From assembly GCA_020427345.1 (NCBI GenBank), contig JAGQOO010000002.1:1-62125 (forward strand): a stretch of 62,125 bases of DNA, given 5' to 3'. Shown here piece after piece: positions 1-11,300 of the stretch; position 1 is the stretch's first letter; the number at the start of each line of letters is the position of its first letter. A program made the position numbers and the translations under genes. This DNA comes from Phycisphaerales bacterium (GTDB taxonomy: Bacteria > Planctomycetota > Phycisphaerae > UBA1845 > Fen-1342). The notes under the pieces were generated by a model. It was not told where the DNA came from. It ran no database searches and was given only the letters and a program-made list of their open reading frames with translations.

Positions 1-1
1 C

Positions 2-3000
2 GCCAATCAACTCGCCGACGCGCCCGAAGTCCGCTATTGCGAGCCCGACTTTATCCTCACCGCCCACAAGCACTTCATCCCGAACGACTCACTCTTCGAA
101 GACCAATGGGGATTGCTGAACGTCGGTCAGGCCGACGGCACGCCGGGCATCGACGTCGACGCCCCCGACGCGTGGGATATCACAACGGGCGACCCCGGCG
201 TCATCATCGCCGTTCTGGACGATGGGGTGCAGCAGGACCATCCTGATATCAACCAGTTCCCCGGCGCTGACTTCACCGGCCAGGGGACCAACGGCGGGCC
301 ATTCAACCAATGCGACAATCACGGCACATGGGTGGCAGGGTGCATCTCCGCCCGCATCAATAACGGCCCCGGCGTCGTCGGTGTCGCGCCCACCTGCCGC
401 GTGATGTCGGCGCGCTTCAACAATGCCGTCCCCCCCTGCGATGTCGGCAATTTTCAGACATCCTGGCTCGTAAACGCGATGGAGTTTGCCCGAACGCAAG
501 GCGCGCGCGTCACGAATAACAGCAACGGCTTTGCGCCAATCTCGACTATCGCGGACAAGTACAGCCAGTTGCGCGACGGCGGGATCATCCACTTCGCCAG
601 CGCCGGAAACGAAGCATCGGACGGCGTCAATTTTCCGGCGTCACTCGATTCCGTAAATGCCGTCGGCGCGATCGACCGCGCCGGCGCGCGCCTCGCGATG
701 AGCAACTACGGCCACGGGATCGCCTTCGCGGCTCCCGGCGGTGAAATCGTCACGACCGATCGCACCGGAATCGACGGTGACTCGCCCTTCGACACGCATA
801 CCGTCAGCGGCACCTCTTTCGCCACGGGTTACGCGTCAGGCGTCGCGGCCCTGCTGCTGTCCACAAACGTCAACCTGACGCCGGGCGACGTCGAAAAGGC
901 AATGCTGCAGACCTGCGATGATCTCGGCGAACCCGGCTACGACGAAACGTTCGGTTGGGGCCTGGTTAATGCGCGCCGCGTCTTCGATGTGCCCGAAGCG
1001 ATCCGAATCTACGTCAACGCCGGGGCGACAGGCGCGAATGACGGCTCGGATTGGGACAACGCCTTCACGAATCTCGCTGACGCAGTGCTCGCGGCTCGAG
1101 CCAGCATTATCCGCTCCGAAATCTGGGTGGCGACCGGCGAGTACGCGCCTGACCAGCGACGTGTGCCCTCCGACCCGCGCAGTGTGTCGTTCGATCTGCG
1201 CCCGGGAATCAAAATCTACGGCGGTTTCAGTGGAACCGAGACCGATCTGAACCAGCGCAACCCGCTGGCGAATCCGACGATCTTGACGGGCGATCTGCTC
1301 GGCAACGACGACCCCAATGGCGTCGACCCCGCGCTGATGACCGACAACGCCTACCATGTCATCACGATCGGCTTTGCTGATGATTCGACCGTGCTTGACG
1401 GCCTCCTGATTCAGGGCGGCAGCGCCACAGGCGCCGATCCGAACGACCTGTATGGCGGTGGCGTCCTCATCCGCCGGTCGCGCCCAGTATTCCAGGATTG
1501 CCGCTTCGAGCGCAACTACGCCAATCGCGGTGGAGCCGTCGCGAACCGCTCCGACACAGGCGCCCGGTTCACGGGTTGCGCCTTTTCGGAGAATGCCGCC
1601 ATCGAGCGCGGCGGCGCCGTCTACGACGACACGGCTCAAGCGTCCTTCTCCGTTTGCATGTTTGAGAACAACCACTCCGCGCGGGCCGGCGCCGTATACA
1701 ACGTGCTTGACCGCACGCATTTCTCAGATTGCGACTTTGTCGGCAACGAAGCCACGGGAAATGGGCGCGGCGGCGGCCTGTACAACTTCGCCTCCAGCAA
1801 CACAATCGAAAACCTGCGCTTTTCCGGAAACCGCGCCGGACAGGGCGGCGGTCTGTTCAATGACGGCGCCTCAAATGTGATGAGTCGTCTGCTGTTCATC
1901 AATAACGAGGCGACGCAGTCCGGCGGCGGCGCGGTCATCACCTCCGGCGCCCCTTCACTGATCAACGCCAGCTTCTTCTCGAACCACGCCCCGAGCGGCG
2001 GCGGCGCGCACGTGTCAAACAGCTCCGAAGCCCAGATCGTCAACACCATATTCAGCGGAAACTCGGCGGACAACGGCGGCGCCCTGTCGTCGCTGCTCGG
2101 CCGGCCCCGCGTCCGCAACTCGACTTTCGCCAACAACACAGCAACTGCTCGCGGCGGCGCCATCGCCGTATCAAGCGGAACCAACCTGGTCGTCGTGAAC
2201 ACCGTGCTGTGGGGCAACTCGGACAGCCAGGGTAGCCTCGAAGGCGCACAGATCGCGAATCTCGACGGCATCAACCAGATTGACACGAGCTATTCGATCA
2301 TTCAGGGATTGAGCGCGCTGACCGGCCCTGGCCTGCGCAATGCCGACCCGCGCTATCGCGATGAAGACGGTGACGACGACGTCATCGGCACCGTCGATGA
2401 CGATCTGCGCCTACGACCCAGTTCACCAGCGATTGACTCCGGCTCAAACTCCGCCCTTCCGGCTGACCTCGCCGACCTGGATGACGACGGCGATACCGCC
2501 GAGTCGCTGTCCCACGACCTCGACAACGTCCCACGCCGCGTCAATGACACAGGCACGCCGGACACCGGGGAAGGTGTCCCGCCGATCGTCGACATGGGCG
2601 CCTATGAAGTGCAGATCCCCTGTGAAACGCCGACGTTTGTGAGCCAGCCTTTGGCGCAGACCGGCTGCCTGGGACAGTCCGTTGTCTTCAGCGTGCAGGT
2701 GGAAAGCCCATTCGCGGTCACGTATCGCTGGCAGAAGGGTGGTATCGATATCCCCAACGCCAACGACCGCGTGCTGATCATCAACAACATTTCGACCAGC
2801 GACGCCGGCTCGTATCGCGTGGTCGTCGCGAACGAGTGTGACGAGGTCCTCAGTGACGCAGCGTCGCTCACGATCGCCACCGCCCCGCAAATCACCGGCC
2901 CGCCGGCTTCGCGCGAGGCGTGTGAAGGTGACACCGTGATCTTCAGCGTTGCGGCCAGCGGCACCGGCCCCCTCACCTATCAGTGGCGACGCAACGGCGT

Positions 3001-6000
3001 CGTTATGCCCAACGAGACGGCGTCCCAACTGCGATTGACGAACGTGTCTCAAGCGGACGAAGCCGAATACAGCGTGCTGGTCTCGAACGCGTGCGGATTC
3101 GATTTCAGTGAGGGCGTCACATTAGACGTGCTGGTCGCGCCGCAGATCACCTCGCAGCCGCAAAACGCAACTCCCTGCCTCGGCGACCCGCTGACCCTCC
3201 GCGTAACCGCGACTGGCGACAATCTGCGTTATCAATGGCGTCGAAACGGCATCACACTGTTGGGGCGCACAGACCCCGAGTTGGCGATTGCGGCGGTCAG
3301 CGCCGCCGATGCCGGCAACTACACGGTGATCGTGTCCAACATTTGTGGCACGCGCACCAGTTCGATTGCGGCTGTAACCGTCGGCATCGGGCCGTCCGTT
3401 GGCACGACATCACCCAACCCGACCGTCTGCGTGGGCGAGCCGATCGTCCTCTCCGTAACGCCGTCGGGAACGGCGCCGTTGACCGTGCAATGGCAAAAGA
3501 ACGGACTGCCCGTCGCGAACGGGGCGACGCTGAACATCGCGTCTGCCTCCCCGAGTGACGCCGGCGAGTACACCGCGGTCGTCTCGAATACTTGCGGCAT
3601 CGCGCTGAGTCGCCGTATCCAGGTTATCGTCATCGTTCCCGCGACGATCGCGACCCAACCCGTCGCGCGGCGGATCTGCGAAGGAACCGCTCTATCGCTG
3701 AGCGTTATCCCTGCCGGAACGGAGCCGATTACGTTCCAGTGGCGTCGCGGCGGTCAGCCGATCGCCGGCGCGAATAGCGCGCAATATACGGTTGCTCAAG
3801 CGCAGATCGCTGACGCCGGACAATACGACGTCGTGGTCACGAACGCCTGCGGCTCGCAAACGAGCAACGCGGTTTCGGTCACGATCGACGCCCTGCCTGT
3901 CGTTGTGGCTGATCCGATCGACACGATCGGATGCCTCGGACAATCGGCAGGCTTCACTGTTTCGGCGACCGGCGGTGCGCCGCTGCGCTATCAGTGGCTA
4001 TTCAACGGCAACCCGATTGCCAACGCGACGCAGTCGAGCTTCACCATCGCTACGCTGACACCCTTGAACGCTGGCGCGTACGCCGTCCGCGTCTCGAATG
4101 ACTGCGGCTCGGTCGAGAGCGCCGCCGCGGACCTCGAAGTGCGCCTGCCGCCGACAATCTCGCAGCAGCCCGTGGGCGATTCAACCTGCGTCGGCGAGAT
4201 GGTCGTATTCTCGGTTCAGGCGAATGGCGCGCAGCCACTGATGTATCAGTGGCGCCGCGACGGCCAGCCGATCCCTAATGCGACGAACGCAGAGCTTACG
4301 ATCCCTTCGGCCCAACTCGGCGACGCCGGCTCGTACACGGTCGTCATCACAAACGAATGCGATCAGATCACCAGCGCGCCCGCCGTTCTGCAGGTCGGCG
4401 CGGTTCCGCAGATCGCCCAGCAGCCGCAATCCGGCGCATTCTGCCTTGGTCAGCCCGCCGATCTCTCAGTCGCCGTCTCAAATGACGCGACCGGTTTCCA
4501 GTGGCGCCGCAATGGCGCGCCGATCTTCGGCGCCCTGTCCGCCACGTATCACGTCAACAGTGTGACACCGGCGGACGCCGGCGCCTATGACGTGATCGTC
4601 TTCAACACCTGCGGGCAAACCATCAGCGCGGTCGCGACGATCACCGTTAATCAGCCGCCTACCATAACCACACAGCCACAGGGGCAGACGCTCTGCGAGG
4701 GCGACGGATTGTCGCTGAGCGTCGTCGCGAGCGCGGCGATTCCCAATATGTATCAATGGCGCCGCAACGGCACGCCGATTTCGGGCGCCAACCAGGCCCA
4801 ACTCACGATCAATCCGGTGGCGACGACCGACGCCGGAACATACACCGTGGTCGTGACGAACACCTGTGGTTCAACCACCAGCGCCGGCGCCGTTGTACAG
4901 GTGCGCGCGGGCGTGCGGATTACCCTGCAGCCGCAACCGATGAACGCCTGCGCCGGCCAGCCCGGAACGGTGACGTTCGCCGTCACGGCGACGGGCGCAT
5001 CGCCGCTTTCCTACCAGTGGCGGCGCAATGGCGCGCCGATTTCCGGCGCCAACTCGTCGTCCTTGATGATCCAGAATCCCACCGCCGCCAACGCCGGCGC
5101 ATATGACGTTGTGGTCACCAACACGTGCAACTCCCTGACCAGCCAGGCGGCGGCGCTGACCGTCGGCGAAGGCCCGATGATCACACAGCAGCCCGTCGCG
5201 ACAGATGCCTGCCCCGGGCAGCCGATTCAGCTTTCCGTCGTTGTCGCCAATACGGTCGGCGTGACCTATCAGTGGCGTAAGAACGGCACAGCGATTCAGA
5301 ACGCGACCAGCGCCACACTGACGATCCCGTCAGCGGGCGTCAGCGATGTCGGCATGTACGATGTCATCGTCACCGACATTTGCTCGTCCATTACATCCAG
5401 CGCCGCGCAAGTCACGGTCAACGGCGGCCTCGTCATCAACGGCCAGCCGCAGAACCAGACGGTGTGCCTCGGCTCGTCCGCCATGTTCAGCGTAACCGCC
5501 GGCGGCGCCCAGCCGTTCACCTATCAGTGGCGCCGCAACGGCCAGAACATCCCCAACGCGCAGTCGGCCAGCCTGCTGCTGCCGGTCGTCAGCCTGGCCG
5601 ACGCGGGAACGTACGATGTCGTCGTCGGCAATCGGTGCGGCTCGACAACCAGCGGTGCGGCCGTTTTGACAGTACGCACACCGCCCGGCATCACGCAGCA
5701 GCCGCAGAGCCGATCCGCGTGTCCCGGTGAGCCACTCACGCTCTCTGTCGTTGCGACCGGCGCCGCGCCGCTGTCGTTCGAGTGGAGGAGAAATGGCGTC
5801 GTCATCACCGGCGCGAACAGCGCCACGCTGAGTCTCGGCGCCGCTGACGCCGGCGACGCAGGCAGCTACGCCGTCACTGTTTCGAACGTCTGCGGCCAGG
5901 CGATGAGCTCAACCGCGACCGTAACGATCTTTGCGCCGGCGGTGATTGTGGAGCAGCCGGAAAGCCGCTTCGTCTGCCAGGAGCGCAGCCACACGCTGCG

Positions 6001-7591
6001 CGTCGTCGCCTCCGGGTCCGAGCCGATCTCGTACCAGTGGCACAAGAACGGGTCGCCCATCGGCGGCGCGAACGGCGATACGCTGATATTGACCAACCTG
6101 ACACCTGCGGACGCCGGGGACTATTCCGTCGACGTGTCAAACGCCTGCGGCATGGAATCCAGCGCGACGGCAACGCTCGACGTCTTCGAGTGCCCGCCGG
6201 TTCTTTGGGTAAACGTCAACGCCGCTCCGGGCGGCGACGGCTCATCGCCGGACTTGGCCCTGCAGCGCCTCCAGGACGCGATCGACCGCGTCGTCGACGA
6301 GGAAATCTGGGTCATGGCCGGCGTTTACAAGCCGACATTCAAGACGAACGTCTTCGATTCGCGCACCGCCACGTTCCGCCTGCGAAACGGCATCAAGATT
6401 TATGGCGGATTTGATGGCGACGAGTTCCAGCGCGAGGAGCGCGACCCGGCGCTCAACGCGACAATCCTCAGTGGCGACTTGAACGGCAACGACGGCGCCA
6501 ACTTCACCAATCGCACCGACAACAGCTATCACGTCGTCGACGCGACCGGGACTGACGCCGCTACGCTGCTCGACGGCATCCGCATCCGCGGCGGCTTCGC
6601 CAGCGCCCCGACGCCCGACAACCGCGGCGGCGGCCTTTACATCAACGGCGGCGACCCCACCGTGCACAACTGCGTGTTCTACGACAACGAAGCCACCACC
6701 GGCGCCGGCGCGTATGTCGGCCCCGGCGTGCCGGAGTTCACCAATTGCGAGTTTTCCGGCAACCGCGCGACGCTCGGCGGCGCGCTGTATGTCTTCATCG
6801 CCGATCCGATGATCGTTGACTGCTCGTTCATCAACAACATCGGCGCTAACAACGGCGGCGCCGTTTATCACTCGTTCAGCGCTCCGCACTACGTCAACTG
6901 CATCATGGCGGGTAACGCCTCAAGCACCGGTGGCGCCGTCTACAACCGCACGAGCAGCCCGCTGTTCACCAATTGCGACATCGTGCTGAACATGGCGACC
7001 GACGCGGCAGGCGGTGTTTTCACCTCTACCGGCGCGCCGGTCATCACCAACTGCATCGTTTGGGCGAATTCACGCGACGGCGCCATGGATCAGGCCGCGC
7101 AGGTCGCCGGCAACAACCCGGTCGTGACCTACACACTGCTCCAAGGCTGGACCGGCTCGCTCGGCGGCGCCGGCAACTTCAACGCCGACCCGCTGTTCGA
7201 AAACGCCGCCGGCATGGATTATCGACTTGCGCCCGGATCGCCCGCGATCGATCGCGGTAACGCCGACGCCATTCCAATGGAGATCGATACTGACTTTCTC
7301 GGTATGCCGCGCTTCGCCGATGATCCGGATACGCCGAACGCGGGCGTCGGCGACCCGCCGTTCGTTGACCTCGGCGCCATCGAGTTCGGCGTCGCCCTTC
7401 CCGACTGCCCGGCGGACATCAACGGCAACGGCCAGATCGATCTCGCCGACTTGTCCGCGCTGCTCGGTCCGTTCGGAACATGCGCCGGCGACCCGGGTTA
7501 CAGCGCAGCCGCCGACATTACCGGCGACAATTGCGTATCGCTGCCGGATCTGGCGGAGTTGCTGAGCGTCTTCGGCACGGATTGTCCGTAG
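2..7591 (+). CDS. Giant secreted subtilisin-like protease with beta-helix, 14 Ig-like repeats and dockerin-like C-terminus (5' partial)
   Basis: The frame is open at the left edge, so the start and signal peptide lie outside; about 2,529 residues are visible. A propeptide end comes first, followed by an S8 subtilase domain. Its catalytic Asp is in VLDDGV (codon near 218), the His in DNHGTWVAG (near 320) and the Ser in SGTSFATG (codon 815-817). From about 1005 to 2620 lies a right-handed beta-helix region with GGFSG and repeated GGA/N motifs. From about 2630 to 6190 I count 14 Ig-like repeats, each with a YQWRRNG-like core, a DAGxY motif and two Cys. A second beta-helix follows (about 6190-7390). 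The C-terminus is a dockerin-like EF-hand pair (about 7405-7588) starting at CPAD and ending DCP. Protease activity is well supported by the intact triad. The Ig and helix parts are presumably adhesive or extending; the substrate is unknown. Confidence 0.9.
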   Translation, partial: ANQLADAPEVRYCEPDFILTAHKHFIPNDSLFEDQWGLLNVGQADGTPGIDVDAPDAWDITTGDPGVIIAVLDDGVQQDHPDINQFPGADFTGQGTNGGPFNQCDNHGTWVAGCISARINNGPGVVGVAPTCRVMSARFNNAVPPCDVGNFQTSWLVNAMEFARTQGARVTNNSNGFAPISTIADKYSQLRDGGIIHFASAGNEASDGVNFPASLDSVNAVGAIDRAGARLAMSNYGHGIAFAAPGGEIVTTDRTGIDGDSPFDTHTVSGTSFATGYASGVAALLLSTNVNLTPGDVEKAMLQTCDDLGEPGYDETFGWGLVNARRVFDVPEAIRIYVNAGATGANDGSDWDNAFTNLADAVLAARASIIRSEIWVATGEYAPDQRRVPSDPRSVSFDLRPGIKIYGGFSGTETDLNQRNPLANPTILTGDLLGNDDPNGVDPALMTDNAYHVITIGFADDSTVLDGLLIQGGSATGADPNDLYGGGVLIRRSRPVFQDCRFERNYANRGGAVANRSDTGARFTGCAFSENAAIERGGAVYDDTAQASFSVCMFENNHSARAGAVYNVLDRTHFSDCDFVGNEATGNGRGGGLYNFASSNTIENLRFSGNRAGQGGGLFNDGASNVMSRLLFINNEATQSGGGAVITSGAPSLINASFFSNHAPSGGGAHVSNSSEAQIVNTIFSGNSADNGGALSSLLGRPRVRNSTFANNTATARGGAIAVSSGTNLVVVNTVLWGNSDSQGSLEGAQIANLDGINQIDTSYSIIQGLSALTGPGLRNADPRYRDEDGDDDVIGTVDDDLRLRPSSPAIDSGSNSALPADLADLDDDGDTAESLSHDLDNVPRRVNDTGTPDTGEGVPPIVDMGAYEVQIPCETPTFVSQPLAQTGCLGQSVVFSVQVESPFAVTYRWQKGGIDIPNANDRVLIINNISTSDAGSYRVVVANECDEVLSDAASLTIATAPQITGPPASREACEGDTVIFSVAASGTGPLTYQWRRNGVVMPNETASQLRLTNVSQADEAEYSVLVSNACGFDFSEGVTLDVLVAPQITSQPQNATPCLGDPLTLRVTATGDNLRYQWRRNGITLLGRTDPELAIAAVSAADAGNYTVIVSNICGTRTSSIAAVTVGIGPSVGTTSPNPTVCVGEPIVLSVTPSGTAPLTVQWQKNGLPVANGATLNIASASPSDAGEYTAVVSNTCGIALSRRIQVIVIVPATIATQPVARRICEGTALSLSVIPAGTEPITFQWRRGGQPIAGANSAQYTVAQAQIADAGQYDVVVTNACGSQTSNAVSVTIDALPVVVADPIDTIGCLGQSAGFTVSATGGAPLRYQWLFNGNPIANATQSSFTIATLTPLNAGAYAVRVSNDCGSVESAAADLEVRLPPTISQQPVGDSTCVGEMVVFSVQANGAQPLMYQWRRDGQPIPNATNAELTIPSAQLGDAGSYTVVITNECDQITSAPAVLQVGAVPQIAQQPQSGAFCLGQPADLSVAVSNDATGFQWRRNGAPIFGALSATYHVNSVTPADAGAYDVIVFNTCGQTISAVATITVNQPPTITTQPQGQTLCEGDGLSLSVVASAAIPNMYQWRRNGTPISGANQAQLTINPVATTDAGTYTVVVTNTCGSTTSAGAVVQVRAGVRITLQPQPMNACAGQPGTVTFAVTATGASPLSYQWRRNGAPISGANSSSLMIQNPTAANAGAYDVVVTNTCNSLTSQAAALTVGEGPMITQQPVATDACPGQPIQLSVVVANTVGVTYQWRKNGTAIQNATSATLTIPSAGVSDVGMYDVIVTDICSSITSSAAQVTVNGGLVINGQPQNQTVCLGSSAMFSVTAGGAQPFTYQWRRNGQNIPNAQSASLLLPVVSLADAGTYDVVVGNRCGSTTSGAAVLTVRTPPGITQQPQSRSACPGEPLTLSVVATGAAPLSFEWRRNGVVITGANSATLSLGAADAGDAGSYAVTVSNVCGQAMSSTATVTIFAPAVIVEQPESRFVCQERSHTLRVVASGSEPISYQWHKNGSPIGGANGDTLILTNLTPADAGDYSVDVSNACGMESSATATLDVFECPPVLWVNVNAAPGGDGSSPDLALQRLQDAIDRVVDEEIWVMAGVYKPTFKTNVFDSRTATFRLRNGIKIYGGFDGDEFQREERDPALNATILSGDLNGNDGANFTNRTDNSYHVVDATGTDAATLLDGIRIRGGFASAPTPDNRGGGLYINGGDPTVHNCVFYDNEATTGAGAYVGPGVPEFTNCEFSGNRATLGGALYVFIADPMIVDCSFINNIGANNGGAVYHSFSAPHYVNCIMAGNASSTGGAVYNRTSSPLFTNCDIVLNMATDAAGGVFTSTGAPVITNCIVWANSRDGAMDQAAQVAGNNPVVTYTLLQGWTGSLGGAGNFNADPLFENAAGMDYRLAPGSPAIDRGNADAIPMEIDTDFLGMPRFADDPDTPNAGVGDPPFVDLGAIEFGVALPDCPADINGNGQIDLADLSALLGPFGTCAGDPGYSAAADITGDNCVSLPDLAELLSVFGTDCP

Positions 7592-7606
7592 TTCAACATT
7601 TTCAAC

Positions 7607-7633
7607 GCGAGCGGGTCGCGGTAGCCCGCTCGC
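7607..7633 (+). terminator. Hairpin after the subtilase gene, possible terminator
   Basis: A perfect 9-bp stem (gcgagcggg / cccgctcgc) lies 15 bases after the subtilase stop codon. It is followed by gatgattc rather than a T tract, so it would be an atypical intrinsic terminator or only an mRNA-end structure. Confidence 0.35.
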
Positions 7634-7717
7634 GATGATTCAAAAAACCGGTCGGTTCGCCGACATCCCGTACGCCGCCGCCGGGCTATCCTCAAAAGCC
7701 CGCGCGGCGGCTAGTCT

Positions 7718-8386
7718 ATGCGTATGCGTCCCTTGCGAATTCTCGTCACGGCCGGCCCGACACGCGAATACATCGATCCGGTCCGCTTCATCTCGAATGA
7801 CTCGTCCGGAAAAATGGGCTTCGCCATCGCGGCGGCGGCGGCGCAGCGCGGGCACGCGGTCACGCTGATTCACGGTCCCGTCGCGCTTCCCGCGCCGCCG
7901 GCCGTTTCCGTGGTCTCAGTCATCTCGGCGAGGGACATGCTGCGCGCATGCGTCGAACACTGGCCACGCTACGACGCGCTCATCATGGCCGCTGCCGTTG
8001 CGGACTACACCCCCGCAGCACACAGCGACGAGAAACTCAAGAAAACCGGCGATGAAATGACGCTCAAACTCGCGCCGACCGCCGACGTGCTGGCGACATT
8101 GTCAAAGAATCGCGACGCGCGACAGACCGTCATCGGCTTCGCGCTCGAAAGCCACAACGGCCGAGCAAACGCCGCGAGCAAACTCACGCGCAAGAACCTC
8201 GACGCGATCGTCCTGAATCACCCGGCCGCGATCGGCGTGGATCGCTCGGTTGTCGAGATTCTGACCCGCGATGGCGTATGGAACCCGCTGCCCGACGCGC
8301 CAAAAGACGAGACCGCTGTTCGGATTGTCGAGCTCGCCGAGTCCATCGCCGCCGGCCGACTCGCCGCCCCATCGGAAAGCCGCTAA
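7718..8386 (+). CDS. coaB: Phosphopantothenate--cysteine ligase (standalone CoaB)
   Basis: Joins cysteine to 4'-phosphopantothenate in coenzyme A synthesis in the cytosol. The 222-residue protein is only the CoaB half of the usual bacterial CoaBC fusion. It begins directly with [11 protein letters not shown], has the NDSSGKMG nucleotide-binding stretch, the AAAVADY motif and the DEKLKKTGD lysine motif, and lacks the N-terminal flavoprotein decarboxylase (CoaC). No Shine-Dalgarno sequence precedes either possible ATG (7718 or 7724). A TAGTCT hexamer at 7712-7717 would favour a leaderless start at 7724. The stop codon overlaps the dnaE ATG (TAATG), which suggests translational coupling with dnaE. 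CoaC must be encoded elsewhere. The family assignment is strong; the exact start is not. Confidence 0.92.
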   Translation: MRMRPLRILVTAGPTREYIDPVRFISNDSSGKMGFAIAAAAAQRGHAVTLIHGPVALPAPPAVSVVSVISARDMLRACVEHWPRYDALIMAAAVADYTPAAHSDEKLKKTGDEMTLKLAPTADVLATLSKNRDARQTVIGFALESHNGRANAASKLTRKNLDAIVLNHPAAIGVDRSVVEILTRDGVWNPLPDAPKDETAVRIVELAESIAAGRLAAPSESR

Positions 8387-11300
8387 TGACAGACATCGCG
8401 ACGCCGCAATTCGTCCACCTGCACCTCCACACTGAGTACTCACTGCTTGACGGCGCCTGTCGCACGCGCGACGTCGTCGCGAAGGCCCGCGAATTCGGCA
8501 TGCCCGCCGTCGCCATCACCGATCACGGCAGCATGTTCGGCGTCATCGAGTTCTATGCAAACGCAATCGAAGCCGGCGTGAAACCCATCGTCGGCTGCGA
8601 GCTTTACCTCGCCCCGGGCGACCGGCGCGACAAGGAAAGTCGCACGCTTGACGGAAAGTCCTCGGCGTATCACCTGCTGCTGCTGGCCATGAACATGACC
8701 GGCTATCAGAACCTGATCCGCCTTTCGAGCATCGGCTACACAGAGGGGTTCTATCGAAAGCCGCGTATCGACAAATCCACGCTGCGCGAGTTCTCCGAAG
8801 GGCTGATCTGCACGAGCACTTGCCTAGGCGCCGAAACGCCGCAGGCCTTGCTGACGCGCGACGCGAAACACGCCCGCAAGATCGTCGAAGAGTACATCGA
8901 CATCTTCGGCGTCGATCGGTTCTTCATCGAGTTGCAGAATCACGGCCTGCCCGAGCAGGCACAGACGAATCCCGAACTCGCGGCCATCGCCAACCGACTC
9001 GGCGTCGCCATGATCGCGACGAACGACGTGCACTACCTCACGCATGACGACGTGGAGGCGCACGACATCCTGTGCTGCATCTCCACGCGCGCCCGCGTTT
9101 CCGACGAGAACCGCTTCAAATTCGACGCCGACCAGTTCTACCTCAAATCGCCGCAGGAAATGGCCGCGGCGTTGCCGGAATATCCGGAAGCGCTCGCAAA
9201 CACGCTGCGCGTCGCGGACATGTGCAATGTCGAGTTCGATTTTTCAAAGCGTTTTGCCCCGCGCTACGAAACGCCGGCCGGCAAGACAGCCGACGACTAC
9301 CTCCGCGAACTCGTTTACGAAGGCGCCCGCGAGCGCTACGGCGAAATCACGCCGGAGCTCACCGAGCGCATTGATTACGAGCTCTCCGTCATCGCCGACA
9401 AGGGCTTTTCCGGCTACTTCCTGATCGTCTGGGACTTCGTCAGCTTCGCCCGGCGGAACAACATTCCCGCGCTCGCGCGCGGCAGCGGTTGCAGTACGGT
9501 CGTCGGTTATTGCTTACGGATCAGCACCGTCGACCCGCTGCATTACGGGTTGTATTTCGAGCGCTTCATGGACCCCGAGCGCGACGAAATGCCCGACATC
9601 GACATCGACCTATGCCAGGATCGTCGCGCCGAAGTCATCAACTATGTGCGCGAAAAATACGGTCACGTCGCGCAAATTATCACCTTCGGTCGCCTGAAAG
9701 CGCGCGCCGCGATTCGCGACATCTGCCGCGCGCTCGATGTGCCGCTGGCCGAAGCCGACCGCGCCGCGCGCCTCGTGCCAGAAGAATTGAAGATGACGAT
9801 CGACAAGGCGCTCGCCCGCGAGCCGGAACTGCGCCAACTTTGCGAAACCGACGAACGAATCGCCAAAGTCATCGACATCGCCCGTCGGCTCGAAGGCCTC
9901 GCCCGACACGCGTCGGTGCACGCGGCCGGCGTCGTCATCGCCGACGTGCCCCTGAACACGCTGATCCCGCTGCACAAGCAGTCTGACGACAAAGACGTCA
10001 CTACCCAGTTTGAAGGCCCGACTGTCGAAAGAGTCGGCCTGCTGAAGATGGACTTTCTCGGCCTGCGCACGCTTTCTCAGATTCAGCGCGCCTGCCAGCT
10101 GGTGGAGAAGGGCCACGGCGTCCGCATCGACCCGGAAAACCTCGACCTGACCGACCAGGCCGTGTATCGCATTCTCCAGCGCGGCGATACCAAGGGCGTG
10201 TTTCAGTTTGAATCGGGCGGCATGCGCGATGTCTTGATGAAGATGAAGCCGAACCGTATCGAAGACCTCATCGCCGCCAATGCGCTCTTCCGCCCCGGCC
10301 CGATGGAGTACATCGACGACTACGTCGCCCGCAAACACGGCCGCACACAGTGGTCAACGCCGCATCCGATCATGACCGAAGTCCTCGAAGAGACCTACGG
10401 AATCATGGTCTATCAGGAGCAGGTCTCGCGACTTGTCGCCCGCCTCGGCGGCGTCCCGCTCCGCCGCGCGTTCCGACTCGCGAAAGCGATCTCCAAGAAA
10501 AAGACATCGATGATCGATGCCGAACGCGGACCGTTCATCGATGGCGCCATCGCCAATGGCGTTGATCGCCATGTCGCCGAGCAGATTTTCGCCGACATTC
10601 TCAAGTTCGGCGGATACGCCTTCAACAAGGCGCACTCCACTGGCTACGCCGTCGTCGCCTTCGCCACGGCATATCTCAAGACGTATTACCCGGTCGAATT
10701 CATGGCCGCGCTGCTGACGTATGAAAGCGGCAACACATCCAAAATGGCGGAATATCTCGAGGAGTGCCGCCGCCTCACGCTGCCCGACGGCTCGCGCGGC
10801 GTGAAGGTGCTGCCGCCGGACGTCAATGAGAGCGAAGAGGAGTTCAGCGTCTCGTACGAGCGCGACGCAGCGAGCGACACGAAGCGCGGCGCGATCCGCT
10901 TTGGTCTCGCAGGCATCAGCGGTATCGGCGCCAAAGCGATTCACGCGATCCTCAGCGCCCGCGCCGAGGACGGCCCGTTCCGCGATCTGTTTGACTTCTG
11001 CGAACGCGTCGATCTGGGCTGCGTGAACAAGGCCGTGCTCGAGGCGCTAATCAAGGCCGGCGCGTTCGACTCCACCGGCGCAATGCGCCGCGCGCTGATG
11101 GACGTGGTCGAAGACGCCGTCGAAACCGGCCAACGCGCTCAGCAGGACAAGCGCTCCGGCCAGTTGTCAATGTTTGGCGGCTTCAACGGCGACGCCGGCA
11201 TCGAACCGCTTGCACGCAAGATCGGTTCGCAGGAATGGTCCGATTCGGACATGCTGAAGTTCGAAAAGGAAACGCTCGGTTTCTACATCACCGCGCATCC

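Noticed and set aside
2630-6190. Ig-like repeats as a recent DNA tandem array
   Set aside because: The repeats are conserved as protein motifs but diverged in DNA, so they are an old expansion rather than a satellite.
9610-10338. A 242-residue minus-strand open frame inside dnaE
   Set aside because: DnaE is certain there; the antisense frame has no conserved features.
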